From: Tritrichomonas musculus
Lineage: Eukaryota; Parabasalia; Tritrichomonadida; Tritrichomonadidae
Assembly: GCA_039105265.1 (NCBI GenBank)
Contig: JAPFFF010000006.1
Span: forward strand, 3,038,001 to 3,102,000
Direction: 5' to 3'
Length of the DNA stretch: 64,000 bases
Shown: positions 9,364-20,077 of the stretch, in pieces
Layout: every line of letters starts with the position of its first letter
Position numbering within the stretch: the stretch's first letter is position 1
Made by a program: the position numbers and the translations under genes
The notes under the pieces: generated by a model
Told to the model about the DNA's origin: nothing
What the model saw: the letters and a program-made list of their open reading frames with translations, nothing else
Databases searched by the model: none

Positions 9364-10696
9364 TAGGGTGTCCAAAAAATTCGTAGAATCGATATTTTTG
9401 TTATGTACGAATAAAACTCATTAAATTTTATTTTGTAAATATGTTCCTTATACTAAAGCCTACATGTTGTAAAAAACTGATTTTATCAAAGTTTCATTAA
9501 TCATGAATTATAAAGCTTTTTTACTAAGAATAACAAAATGGCATCTTAAAAATGAAATTAATTTTTTCACAATGACGGATGAATGAATCCATATTTTTTT
9601 GTATATTATAAATACTTAAGATGCATTGTAATAAATTATTACCTTAATATCAATACAACAAGTAATAATCATTTTATATTTAAATGATGAAATTAGTTGT
9701 GATTCTTTTTTTCATTTCATATGTCATATTTTTTCGAAAAAACATTAATAAAAATAAATGGAAATATTATTACTTGTATATATTGAATACATATATACTG
9801 TGCAATTGTATCTTTCAATTGCATATATTAACCGATTCGAATCTTTTTGTTTATATGGAGAATTAAAACTTTTTCGAATTAACGTACAATAACCGATAAT
9901 AACGTACGAACATAAATGAATTGAATAGCTTTGAATATAGAGCAAGAAAGCTGAAATATTATATGTGAATATAACAGAAAATGAATGATTCATTTCATTT
10001 ATAGAATGAGTTATTGCCTTTTTTTTAACAAATTTGAAATAAAACTCAATTGTTTTTTCATTTCAAAAAAATTTTCAAATCATTACAATTTTTCATCTCA
10101 TTTATGATTTTTTTTGCTATTGATAAATAATATATAATAGACCTAATACTATATATATCAACTAGTTAAAAATAGATAATTTCATTTTTCAAAGAAAAAA
10201 ATTGAAATTCTACGAATAGGCTTGTTAAGTCTCGATTTTCGATATCGATAATTGATCCTTTTTTCTGATATCAATATCAAATCAAAAATTTATTCTCTGA
10301 TATCAATAATGAATAAAAATAAAAGATCGATTATCAATATTGAAATTTTTTTAACGTATCAAAATTTTGTAAACTTTTTTAACTGATTACTTCACATATC
10401 CGTTATAAAATTTAATAAAATCTGATTCTTTTACATAATAAGTTAGAATATATTTATTTTATGCCATTAAAATACGATTTTTAATGTTTTTTTCAGGTAT
10501 TAATTTCGATTAATCAAGATTCGATATCAAAAGCATAATTTTTTTGTATCACATTTCATACTTGATAATCGAATTCATCAATTAAAAGTTCCAATCGATA
10601 GCATTTTATTATCGATTATCTTAGTTAAAAAAAGTTCCAAACCTGATAATTGATATCAGAATAGCAAGCCTATCTACGAACTTTTTGGACACCCTA
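9364..10696. mobile_element. Mariner-like MITE, interrupted by a hAT-like insertion
   Basis: The left end ATAGGGTGTCCAAAAA then ATTCGTAGAAT (from 9363) is inverted at the right end, which finishes at GGACACCCTATA (10687-10698). The repeat is about 26 bp with one mismatch. Both ends abut TA, as expected for Tc1/mariner target-site duplication. There is no transposase gene inside. The left end lies 18 bp after the stop codon of the CKK gene, so the element probably supplies its 3' flank. Removing the nested element at 10217-10672 plus one 8-bp duplication leaves about 869 bp. Confidence 0.8.
10217..10672. mobile_element. hAT-like MITE nested in the mariner-like MITE
   Basis: Starts TAGGCTTGTTAAG and ends CAAGCCTA, giving short terminal inverted repeats. 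It is flanked by a perfect 8-bp duplication TCTACGAA at 10209-10216 and 10673-10680. An 8-bp duplication and a TAG/CAG-type terminus are typical of the hAT superfamily. The interior is rich in ATCGAT/TGATATC motifs and has no ORF. The duplicated target is itself part of the host element's terminal repeat, so the order of insertion is clear. Confidence 0.8.
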
Positions 10697-10740
10697 TATG
10701 TCTGATTTCTTTTTATTTTATTTTAAAATAAAATAAATTT

Positions 10741-10890
10741 TTTGCTTTGTTTGATTATTGCTGTTTATTTATTTATTATTAAACAACTGTCTTTTAAAAA
10801 TTTTTGCTTTGTTTGATTATTGCTGTTTATTTATTTATTATTAAACAACTGTCTTTTAAAAATTTTTGCTTTGTTTGATTATTTTTGTAA
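10741..10890. repeat. 62-bp tandem repeat, about 2.4 copies
   Basis: TTTGCTTTGTTTGATTATTG begins at 10741, 10803 and 10865. The first two units are identical over 62 bp and the third breaks off after about 20 bp. The repeats lie between two MITEs. Confidence 0.9.
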
Positions 10891-10920
10891 ATATAAATAT
10901 TGTAGGCCAGAATATTTAAT

Positions 10921-11215
10921 AGGGGGTTTTCGAAAAAAAATACTTTTTGCTAAAAAAATTAAGTTTTTTAGAAAAAAGTAGTTTTTTCGGAAAATGTTTT
11001 GAATGATTTTTGATCGTTCAGCCAAATAAATTCACAAAAATGTTTCCAAAAAATCAACTTTTTTCTGAAAAATTACGATTTTATGGCAGCTACTTTTTGA
11101 GACAATCCATTCAATATTTAAATACCTCATTTAATGTTTTAATAAAGTTTTATTAATTTTCAATGCATCTCAAAAAGTAGGCGCCATGAATTGTATTTTT
11201 TTCGAAAAACCCCTA
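10921..11215. mobile_element. Small MITE with AGGGGG-TTTTCG termini
   Basis: AGGGGGTTTTCGAAAAAAAA at 10921 is inverted as TTTTTTTCGAAAAACCCCTA ending at 11215, about 24 bp with one indel-like difference. TA lies next to both ends. The interior holds a second inverted pair, CTACTTTTTGAGAC (11091) and CTCAAAAAGTAG (11169). No ORF. It sits just upstream of the dead kinase gene. Confidence 0.65.
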
Positions 11216-11283
11216 GTATCTCCATTAATAGTATTATTCTAATCATAATTCTAAATTTCTCAATAAAACCATTTCTGTTTCTT

Positions 11284-12170
11284 TTACAAATGCAAAGAAT
11301 GTCGCATTGAATTGCATTGTTAGATATGACATTCCTGAAGAAATGAAGTTTTATGTAAAGAACGGAGTAGATCTGTCTGGACTTTGTTTGGATGAATTAC
11401 AAGATCCCATATTATTTATTGAAGATGATGAACAGCAAAGCAAATCTGATTACAATCAAAATGATTTATTAAACGAAACTCAATGCATTAAAGAAGAAAA
11501 TGAAAATCTTTAGGACATTGCTTGTCCATCTTTCCATGTACGAAAAAGTTGCTTCATATGAAGATTTTATAAAGAAGAAAGGAAGTGTTGATAAGAAATG
11601 CAATGTTGACAAGCGAGTTATTATTTGTTCTGATGATGAAAAGCATCAAAAGGTGTTTCTAAGAATGGAGAAGGTTCAACATGTAATGTGTAACAAAGTA
11701 TTGAAAAACTCTATGAAAGAAATTGATGCTCTTCTTCAAGTTGATCATCTATGCATTTGCAAAGCCATTGGATACAATAAACAAGAAAAAAAATCAACAA
11801 ACACATCAACCAAAAAGTGACAATTCCTTTTAGTGTGAAAGATGTAATTGAAAAAGGAATGATGAACATCGCATTAAAGGCACGAATTGCAGTTGAAATT
11901 GCTTTTGGAATGTTGCATATTCACAAGCTTGGTATGATGCATCGTGATGAGCAATGCATTTGAAGCGAAGATCATCGATTTCGGCCTGATAAGAGTTGAA
12001 GAACTTACAGGATGTCAAAGCTCGTTGACAAAAGTATTTGGAACTCTCGCTTACATGTTACAAGAAATGATAAATGAAGAAGATTATGACAATAAGACTG
12101 ATGTGAACTTTTATGGTGCCCTGCTTTTCACGTTGTTCGTTAAAAAGCTTCCGAAGTAGTCAATGAAAGA
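11284..12170 (+). pseudogene. Degenerate protein-kinase gene
   Basis: Coding remains lie in at least three frames. 11307-11513 encodes an acidic N-terminal stretch. 11500-11820 encodes LRMEKVQHVMCNK, like a kinase N-lobe. 11830-11960 encodes KARIAVEIAFGMLHIHKLG and then MMHRD, the start of the catalytic loop. 11944-12159 encodes KIIDFGL, GTLAYM and DVNFYGALLFTL, equivalent to DFG, the activation segment and helix F. A frameshift just after HRD removes the rest of the catalytic loop, there is a stop after 11513, and the reading frame ends in VKKLPK. This is a decayed TKL-like kinase, and its 5' end lies about 70 bp from a MITE. Confidence 0.75.
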
Positions 12171-13256
12171 AAAACTCGATAAGATTCCGATGACATGAAG
12201 AATCGTTAAATTGATCTTGCTGCTAATCATTCTATGATATCATAGATCTCAACCTTTTCGAATATCTCCAACTTAACCAATAAAACTAAAATGATTCACA
12301 AGATACATTAAACCAAAATTTATAATTGATATAACATTCAAAATTTGATAAGTTTTTTCTCAAATTTTTTTTTCTGATAAATCTAATGAAAATATTGAGA
12401 GATTTTTATTAAATTGAATCATCTAAATATATTTTAAAAACAAAAAAAATATGAATAATATAATAAGAATTACTAGCAAATTATATAAGGCAAATAGAAT
12501 TTTAAGATATTTTTAATTTAATATCTTAATTTATATAATGATTTACAGGTGAAAAATAATTGGATGCGATCATTTTATATGCAAATTTGTATTAGATGGA
12601 ACAAATGAACTGTTTCAATTTGTTTTAATATATGTTTCTAAAAATTATGGTGTTATCATTTAAAATATTCAATTAATGCTATTAAATTTTTTTTCATTCA
12701 TAAATTTATTTAGCAAAAAAGATATTCTGATAAAAATAAGTCATTTTTGTTTAATAATAGATAGATATTACCAAGGCTTTACTTCATGATATCGACATAT
12801 TTATGTATTAATATAAAATGTTAACTAATTTTTGGCTGCTTTTTACTATTTTCATTTATTTTACTTTAAATTTTTAATTTTAATATTTATAAATGAAATA
12901 ATACGTTTAAAAAGCATATATTTTATCAAAATATTTTTATTTATAAGTTTATAAGAAATCTGAAAAAATTTTCAATGGTTTCAATCATTTTTTTTTAAAA
13001 AAAATATTATGTCCATATTTTTGCATAGAAAAAATTTAGAAAAAGAAATAATTAAAAAATAGCTCATATATACTTTAAATATTTCAGTATAAAAATATAT
13101 TTTTAAAATATTTTTTTTATCGTTGTGTCACCTATATCCTGAAATAAAAAGTTCATTAAAATTTTACATTCTCTTAAAAAGTTTGAAGTTCTTTGTAATT
13201 TACTCAAAAATTCAATAAAAACAAATAATGGGGGCATTTTATACAATTTTTAAACA
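12171..13256. other. AT-rich intergenic DNA, nothing recognised
   Basis: About 80% A+T, with no ORF above noise and no clear inverted repeat. It should contain the promoter of the kinase gene that follows, but no Initiator-like motif lies close to that ATG. Confidence 0.5.
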
Positions 13257-13259
13257 TTG

Positions 13260-14591
13260 ATGAGTGAAAATACATTTGATCTTAATAAATTCGAACTTTT
13301 GGAAAAGATTGGTAGTGGATCATTTGGAGATGTTTATAAGGCCAAAGAAAAAAGAACAGGAAAAATATATGCTGCCAAAATATCAAACCAATCTATAGAT
13401 CAAAAGGATACTCCCCGATCAGTTATCAGAAATCTTGTACGAGAAGTAAACATTTTATCAAAATTAAATCACCCATCGATTCTTAGTTTTGTTGGATTCA
13501 GCCTTAAGAATTTTAACGGGGAGCCAAATCCTGTAATAATTACTGACTATCTTCCCAAAGGAACGTTAAACGACTTAATCAAACTAGAACGACAATCAAC
13601 TTCTGATGAAAAATGGAATGATACTCAAAAACTGATTATAATCTATGGTATAGCCTCAGCCATGTCATATCTGCATTCCCACAATATTATACACAGAGAC
13701 TTAAAGCCGGACAACATCCTTGTTGATGACAATCTGAATCCAAAAATTGCAGATTTTGGCCTCTCAAAAATAAATCAAAGTGATCAAACTAGTTCATCGA
13801 TGGTATCAACCCTAGGCCTCAAAGGCACCATTGCTTACATCCCTCCTGAAATTTTGAATGATTATGATTATACAAAAGAAGGAGACGTTTACGCCTTTTC
13901 AATGATAGTTTACGAGATAATGACAAATATAGAACCATTCAAGAACTGCGGAATGAGCACTCTTATTTCAAAAGTGTCCAAAGGTATCCGACCTGATCTA
14001 GATCAGCCAATTCCTGAATCATACAAGAATTTGATTGAAAAATGTTGGTCCCAGGATCCATCCAATCGTCCCTCTTTTGAAGAAATTGTGAAAGAATTGA
14101 AAAGTGATTCCGGATTCATTACAGATCTTGTCGATGAAGGTCAATATCAAGACTATGTCGATTATATCGATGAATACAAAGTAACATTCGACAAGGAAAA
14201 GAAAATTTTGTCCTTCGACGAATTTGTCAAAAGGAAAAATAAAAAAAATGACCCCGATGCCCAATATCGCTCTCAGTTTGAGGCAATCGTGAACAGAATC
14301 GACCATTCATCGTTCCAGTCTCTCATGGAAGCGCTCGAAGGGATTTTGGACATAGTTGAAAAAGCTAATGATGATGAATTCATTGAAATGATGCTCAAAA
14401 AGAGTGATGAGATCAAAAATGAAGCGGCTGTGTCGTTGGCGAATGAGAGAAGCGACATTATTAAGTTGGCAAATGAAAATGGAATTCCTTTGTCTGAACT
14501 AGGACTCGATGATACTGATAGCGATGATTCATCCTCCGATGATTCTGATTCAGATTCAGATTCTGATTCTGAAGAAGAAGAAACTGAATAA
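13260..14591 (+). CDS. Serine/threonine protein kinase, TKL-like
   Basis: 443 residues starting at the ATG at 13260; the reading frame also contains an upstream TTG that is not a eukaryotic start. The kinase domain spans about 11-285: glycine loop GSGSFGDVY (18-26), ATP-binding Lys40 in YAAKIS, catalytic HRDLKPDN with Asp147, DFG Asp165, GTIAYIPPEIL, and DVYAFSMIVYEI in helix F. All catalytic residues are present, so an active enzyme is expected. The sequence style (LKPDNILVDDNLNPKIADFG, WSQDPSNRPSFEEI) is that of tyrosine-kinase-like kinases, very abundant in trichomonads. Residues 290-420 are a helical region of unknown function. The C-terminus is an acidic Ser/Asp run, a likely CK2 target. 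The stop is in a TAAA context. The substrate is unknown. Confidence 0.9.
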   Translation: MSENTFDLNKFELLEKIGSGSFGDVYKAKEKRTGKIYAAKISNQSIDQKDTPRSVIRNLVREVNILSKLNHPSILSFVGFSLKNFNGEPNPVIITDYLPKGTLNDLIKLERQSTSDEKWNDTQKLIIIYGIASAMSYLHSHNIIHRDLKPDNILVDDNLNPKIADFGLSKINQSDQTSSSMVSTLGLKGTIAYIPPEILNDYDYTKEGDVYAFSMIVYEIMTNIEPFKNCGMSTLISKVSKGIRPDLDQPIPESYKNLIEKCWSQDPSNRPSFEEIVKELKSDSGFITDLVDEGQYQDYVDYIDEYKVTFDKEKKILSFDEFVKRKNKKNDPDAQYRSQFEAIVNRIDHSSFQSLMEALEGILDIVEKANDDEFIEMMLKKSDEIKNEAAVSLANERSDIIKLANENGIPLSELGLDDTDSDDSSSDDSDSDSDSDSEEEETE

Positions 14592-15175
14592 AATTCATTT
14601 TATTTTTTAAAAAAAATGAAATTGAAGTCTTCGATTCTTGTTTTTGTTTCTTTTTAAATATGATCAAAATCTAGAAAAAGTAGATGAATGTTTGAATAAT
14701 GATAAGTTGACTAGGAGTGGATAAAAATATTTTTGTTCACTATATTTTCTGATAGTATAATTCTTTTAAATGAGACATCCTGCCAATAATTTGAGAACTG
14801 TAAATATTAATGATATTTTATTAGTAAATAAAAAAGATTGAATAAATATTTTGGATTCATTAACAAATATATAGATAAAATTCCTGAATTTTTCATTAAC
14901 AAAAGATGTGAATTATTAAAATTTGCTTGTTTTTTTCAATTCTGTAAAAAAGAAATGTGAAGTAAAAAAGGTAATCAAATTTTTGAGTTCAATTTATGGT
15001 AAATGCCAATGATTTTGTTAAATATATAAAGCAACTTTTTGTTTGAAACAATAAAATTTTTCAAATATCATTTAAAAGTTGGTTAAAAACGAATTCAAAA
15101 AGATGCCTGAGATAAATTGAATATTATATATTCAAATATAATATTTTGAATAGTTGCGGTTTATATATTATATAA
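14592..15175. other. Intergenic DNA, nothing recognised
   Basis: AT-rich with no ORF, RNA gene or repeat seen. TTTATATATTATATAA lies directly before the next small ORF and might be a promoter or just composition. Confidence 0.4.
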
Positions 15176-15505
15176 ATGAAAAAGCGCTATATCCACAAAT
15201 CAAAGTGGAGGTATGTCATAGTTCTAGAAGAGGCCGGACAGATAGTATTTCAATTGAACGATGCTGGCAGATTAGTTGCTCCATTAAACCAAAGGAAACA
15301 TCGAGATCTTAAAAATTTAATGAATGATCTTGGTTTTAAAGAAAAAAAGCAAGACCAATCTTTCGAAAGTGATGAAATCAATGACGCACTGAATGAAGAA
15401 AAATCTTTCAATTTGGTTTTTGATGAAAATATATTGAGTATGAACTCAAACAATATTTATGATGACAACAATAGTTTGACTGATGGCTATAATGAATTTT
15501 TGTAA
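15176..15505 (+). CDS. Hypothetical protein, 109 residues
   Basis: I do not recognise it. The ATG-initiated frame encodes a mixed, protein-like sequence: basic N-terminus (residues 1-12), a possible strand-rich part (RYVIVLEEAGQIVFQL, 12-27), a Lys/Arg patch (41-58), then an acidic Asn/Asp/Ser C-terminus. Its composition differs from the Asn/Lys/Phe/Ile noise of the intergenic ORFs, and the stop is in a TAAA context. It could be a small intact gene or the 3' part of a decayed one. No neighbour suggests a role. Confidence 0.4.
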   Translation: MKKRYIHKSKWRYVIVLEEAGQIVFQLNDAGRLVAPLNQRKHRDLKNLMNDLGFKEKKQDQSFESDEINDALNEEKSFNLVFDENILSMNSNNIYDDNNSLTDGYNEFL

Positions 15506-15613
15506 AGTTCCTTTTATTTATATGATTTTATAATAAAATAGGAATAAATATATAATTCATTTAAATTACCATTGCCATTCTAATTTTACTATTTGGAAGC
15601 TGCAGCTGTGATT

Positions 15614-15618
15614 AAATG

Positions 15619-15651
<33 letters not shown>

Positions 15652-15656
15652 CATTT
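15614..15656. repeat. Homopolymer palindrome: AAATG-T15-A18-CATTT
   Basis: Fifteen T (15619-15633) are followed directly by eighteen A (15634-15651). Complementary five-base flanks make the whole 43 bp an almost perfect palindrome. Slippage or replication stalling is expected here. Confidence 0.9.
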
Positions 15657-16812
15657 CTTTATATTATATTTGAAATTATCATATTATAATGGTTTGCATA
15701 TGTTATATTTTTGTCTGAAACGCTCAGTTTTTTTTAATAGGCGAATATACCGTGGAGTTTACTAATTAAATCAATTATTATAAGATTGATTTATTATATG
15801 AAACTATGATTATATATAATAAATAATAAGAAATTGTATGATTTTATGTAAAACTGGATTTGTAATTACAATAACTTACTATCAGAATTGTTTTCATGAC
15901 TAAGTAAAACCGAAAATTAAGTCAGATTTTTTTGAATCAATTGATTTTCTTAAAAGTTTATTTGTTATTATATTTATTATAAGATGGTCTTACGAATTGT
16001 AATAAATATTTTATTTCCAGATGAAATCAAAAATATTATATCTAATTAGTTTTAATCAAATTCAGATAAGATGCCAAATTGGCATTATTCGTAAGCACAT
16101 AAAATATTTGTCATGAGTATAATCTATTTCATAGGTCTAAAATGTATTCGTCTCAAAATTGAGTAATATTTGAAAAAAATAAAATGCAAAATTTAAAAAA
16201 AAAAAAAAAAAAAAAAGCAAAACAATGTGAAAATATCATGAAATAATTCAAAAAAAATATTTTATATTACTATAATTGAAATAAATATAACATATTTTTC
16301 AGTTTTTCTTATTTTTATTTATAAATTTTCAAGATACCATTAATATATTACTTTGAATTTTAATTCAATTAAAAATCTTTGGCATTTGGCATCTTCAGGT
16401 TATGTGATTCACAATTGTTTAATAATTTTCTATATATCTATATATAAAAGTAATATTTTCTTTATTAGATTATTTGTAGCATATATATATAATAGTGATT
16501 GCAACTAATTTTGTGAATAACAAATATAGAAAAATATGATATTTTTGAAAAGAAATTATTAAACGATAAACAAATTCAAAATTTGGAATTTTGAACTAAC
16601 TCCTTGTTTTCTCTCATTAATTTCATTTTTGGAATTATTTAGGAATCAGTATCGTACGTTCAGCAACCTTTTTTTTTTTCTTTCTTTGAAAAAATTTGAA
16701 TATGTGATAAAAAATGTTTGTGTAAAAATAGAAATAAAATCATTTAAAAAGTGTTATAATGCCTTATTTAACTATTTTTTATTAGACATTTGAATTTTAA
16801 AATAAATCCCTT
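15657..16812. other. AT-rich intergenic DNA with a poly(A) run
   Basis: A poly(A) run occurs near 16194-16216. No gene, RNA or terminal repeat was recognised before the hAT-like element at 16821. Confidence 0.5.
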
Positions 16813-17158
16813 TTTTATTCAGAGGTGCAGACAGGGTGAAGTGATTTAGATTCGCACCAAAATTTGTATATATTAATTAATTTTTATGAGCATTATAATG
16901 ATATAATTTTTTTTTATTTTCGTCCACGGGGCCGACTTGTGGTGATATATGATTTTTTTTCTGAGGTAGAAAAATATAAACCACTGAAAAAAATATAAAA
17001 ATATGTAAACTATAGAAATTATGTAATTAAGAGAAAAATCTATTATTTAGAAGAAAAAAAGTAATAAAAACATGATAAAAATCATTTTTATACTATTTAA
17101 AAAATGTGTCTCGTTTGTTATTATTTGATTATTAATGTATGATATAGTTTCCACTTAA

Positions 17159-18371
17159 ATTGGCCCAAAAAAAAATTGAGAAAAAAAGGAGCACGACTTT
17201 GGCGGTTATTGAAAATCGTCGTTTCGACTTCATATTGAAATATTATATAATATATAGGTTTTTGAGCAAGTTTTATATAGACCAAAAAAAAATCTATCGT
17301 AGGGGAAAAACATTATTCATGTTTTAAAAATCCAAGTTATCAAAAAGTTTAACTTTTCAGAACTAACGTACGAATTTTAATTCTAAACGTTTTTACATGT
17401 TTGATAGTAGTGGTGTAAATACACAGAAATAAATCGATTTATCGACAAATGAAAGAAAAATATCAAAATATAAAAATAATTCAAAAAGTTGACAAATTGA
17501 ACGATAATTTATTTTCACTACTCAATTTTTTTTATTTTATTCATTTTTTATTCTGAATTTACTTATGCATTTAGTTATTTTGGAAATGAAATTTCATTAT
17601 ATTAAAGATAATAGTCTATTTTATTATTAAAATTTAATAATAAAATATCATAGAACCTCCAAACATCATTAAAATACATAAATATCATAATTAATTGATT
17701 TTTTCTGCAGATAAATAATTATATTTGCTTGGTATGATTATATATAACAATTATTTGTTATTATTTTCCCGAAAACTTTGATTTTTAATAAACAAAAATA
17801 TTCGTGAAATTATTATCTTTTCAACTCCAAAATGAAAATACTATATTTAATATGCTTTAATAAATAAATATATATTAAAAAAATTATATTTTGTAATAAA
17901 AATTCTGTATCAACAAAACATTAATTATAATATAATAGAATTATTAACACCAATCGTGGTACAAAATAAAATATCAATGTAAATAAACACTCAACAGAAA
18001 AGAATATTCCCCAGGATTTCAAAAATAAAAAATGTGATTTGGAAATTTATAAGTCTACTATAAATTTTATTTAAAAGATATAATATCATTTTATCATTTA
18101 GCACTAAAATAAAATATCAAAACTATTAATTTACAAGTCCTTTGGATGATCAAAAAAAAAAAACATCATTAGGACTTTATTTCATCGCACTTGAAATAAT
18201 TATGTAATGTATCATTATGAATTATATTATCTAATATAAATAATCAATATATTAAAAAAATATTGTTTTTTCTTGTTTTTATAATAAGATATAAATGTTT
18301 TTTTAAAGGCTTCTTAACGTACGAAAAACGGTTACCCGTGCTCCTTTTGAGAAAATGAAAATGGGCCAAAT
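17159..18371. mobile_element. TTAA-flanked element with GGCCCA ends, nested
   Basis: ATTGGCCCA (17159) is inverted as TGGGCCAAAT (ending 18371). Inside both ends is a second matching block, AAAAGGAGCACG at about 17185 and its complement CGTGCTCCTTTT ending 18348. TTAA flanks both sides (17155-17158 and 18372-18375). The left interior GGCGGTTATTGAA and ATCTATCGTAGG recur in the element at about 37.5 kb. No ORF. Confidence 0.65.
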
Positions 18372-18536
18372 TTAATAAAAAACAGTATTTTAAAATTATT
18401 TTATTAATATATAATTGTTATATATTTTATTAATATCATATAATTATTATAATATAATAAAATAATAAATTACATATTAAGATATGAATTTAAATGCAAC
18501 GACTCTCAATTATTATTTACTATAAAGTAAAGTTCA

Positions 18537-18823
18537 AAACCCCCTAACGATAAAAAAACCCCCTAACTTTTTTAAAATTTGAGAGAAAACTTTTTATAGA
18601 TCAATAAATATTCATTCATTTTAATATATTTAATAATGTATTCAATATTATTTATGTATTATAATTTAGAAGCCCTAATTTTAACTTTACAAAAACCCCT
18701 AACTTTTTTCCATATTAAAATTTTAATTCAAAAGAAAGTACTTTTTGCCATCAAAAAAGGCTAATTTGAGAGGGAAAAATGGTCAAAAAAAGTTAGGGGG
18801 TTGTTGAAAAAGTTAGGGGGTTT
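18537..18823. mobile_element. Short element with iterated CCCCCTAAC ends
   Basis: The left side carries AAACCCCCTAAC at 18537-18548 and again, with one fewer leading A, near 18557-18567. The right side carries the complement GTTAGGGGGTT at 18792-18802 and 18812-18822. A weaker internal copy, AACCCCTAAC, lies near 18703. This double-copy subterminal design suggests a small MITE. The target-site duplication is not clear. Confidence 0.6.
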
Positions 18824-19435
18824 ATTCCTTTTCTTTATTCTCAATTTTATTCTCGAAGATTTTTTTATTCAAAATTTATGAAAAAAATTCATTAAAATGA
18901 ACTTTTTAACAAAATATGAAATATTTATAAAATAACAAAATGCATAATTAATCATTAATTTCCAATATATATAATAATTAATCATTATAAATTCAATCCA
19001 TCCATCAGGTGGCTGGAATGGGTTATTTTCATAGGATACTTGTTTGTGTTTTTATAACTTATATAATTGATATTTTAAAACATTTAAATAATAAATATAT
19101 AAAATAAGTGCACTAGAATATAATATCAAAATGTTATTTAATAATTATTAATACATAAAAAGATATACATATTTTTATAAACGTTAAAAATTTAAAGTAG
19201 GTGTCCGCACCTCTTTTTATTCGATTTATACAATTTTGCTTTTGATCAAATAAATATAATATATTATTAGCTATGTCTGTATTTTGTATAATACATTTTT
19301 TGATATATATTGTATACTTTAATTTTGATTTGATATGGTTTGAATGTTAAATATATGTAATTATCCTATTATAATTGAAAGTAATTATAAAGACATGTGA
19401 TATAAAAAATTTAATAAAATAATAAGTTCAAATAA

Positions 19436-20077
19436 ATGAACCAATTTTTCAAATCCAATTCAACCGTTCTCTTCCAAGGAGATAGTATTACGGATTGTGG
19501 CAGGACTAAAAAAAAAACTGAATTTGGTTTTGGTTATCCAGCTAAAATCATTTCAATTTATCAAGCGTTATATCCAGATTCAAATGTTAAATTCGTGAAT
19601 CGAGCTGTTAGTGGGGATAGAGTCCGTGATTTATTACAAAGGTACAAATCTGATTTTTTAGAAATTCATCCAGATTTTATTTCTATTCTTATTGGTGTTA
19701 ATGACACTTGGAGACGTTTTGATAGAGATGATCCCTGCCCTATTGATCGTTTTGAAAAAGAATATGACGAGCTTTTAACAAAAATTACAAACGACATGCC
19801 AAATACAATAATTATGCTGATTACACCATTTCTCCTTGATAATGATCCAAATAAAAAATGTTATCATCCAGATCTTAATGAAAAAATCGAAAAAGTTAAA
19901 GAACTTGCAAACAAGTATAAGTGCTTATTATTTGATTATGATTCAATTTTAAGAGAAAAAATTGAATCAAAAGAATATACTCAAGAATCAGTTTCCAAAG
20001 ATGGAGTTCACCCAACTGATTTTGGGCAATCATTATTAGCAATCGAATATTTGAAACGATTAAAAATTATTGAATAA
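19436..20077 (+). CDS. SGNH/GDSL-family esterase
   Basis: 213 residues, the normal size for a single-domain SGNH hydrolase. The four family blocks are present: FQGDSITDCGR with nucleophile Ser17, SGDRVRDL with Gly60, IGVNDTW with Asn89, and DGVHPTDFG with Asp189 and His192 completing the triad. There is no signal peptide or membrane segment, so it should be cytosolic. The combination GDSITDCGR plus SG-RV-DL plus GVNDVW-like is typical of bacterial carbohydrate-esterase relatives that remove acetyl groups. The substrate cannot be read from sequence. A bacterial origin by lateral transfer is likely but inferred. It lies 213 bp after a hAT-like element, and the stop is in a TAAA context. Confidence 0.9.
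   Translation: MNQFFKSNSTVLFQGDSITDCGRTKKKTEFGFGYPAKIISIYQALYPDSNVKFVNRAVSGDRVRDLLQRYKSDFLEIHPDFISILIGVNDTWRRFDRDDPCPIDRFEKEYDELLTKITNDMPNTIIMLITPFLLDNDPNKKCYHPDLNEKIEKVKELANKYKCLLFDYDSILREKIESKEYTQESVSKDGVHPTDFGQSLLAIEYLKRLKIIE

Larger units (their letters stand above)
16821..19214. mobile_element. hAT-like element, 2.4 kb, carrying nested elements
   Basis: Begins AGAGGTGCAGACA and ends TGTCCGCACCTCT, a 13-bp terminal inverted repeat with one mismatch. It is flanked by a perfect 8-bp duplication TTTTATTC at 16813-16820 and 19215-19222. No transposase ORF is present. It contains two elements with their own inverted ends (17159-18371 and about 18537-18823), which account for over half of its length. 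Assignment to hAT rests on duplication length and short TIRs. Confidence 0.8.

Noticed and set aside
9684-9993. Overlapping 60-80-codon frames on both strands
   Set aside because: They lie inside the non-coding interior of the mariner-like MITE and have Tyr/Ile/Asn noise composition.
13257-13259. TTG as start of the TKL kinase
   Set aside because: Nuclear eukaryotic genes use ATG; the next codon, at 13260, is ATG.
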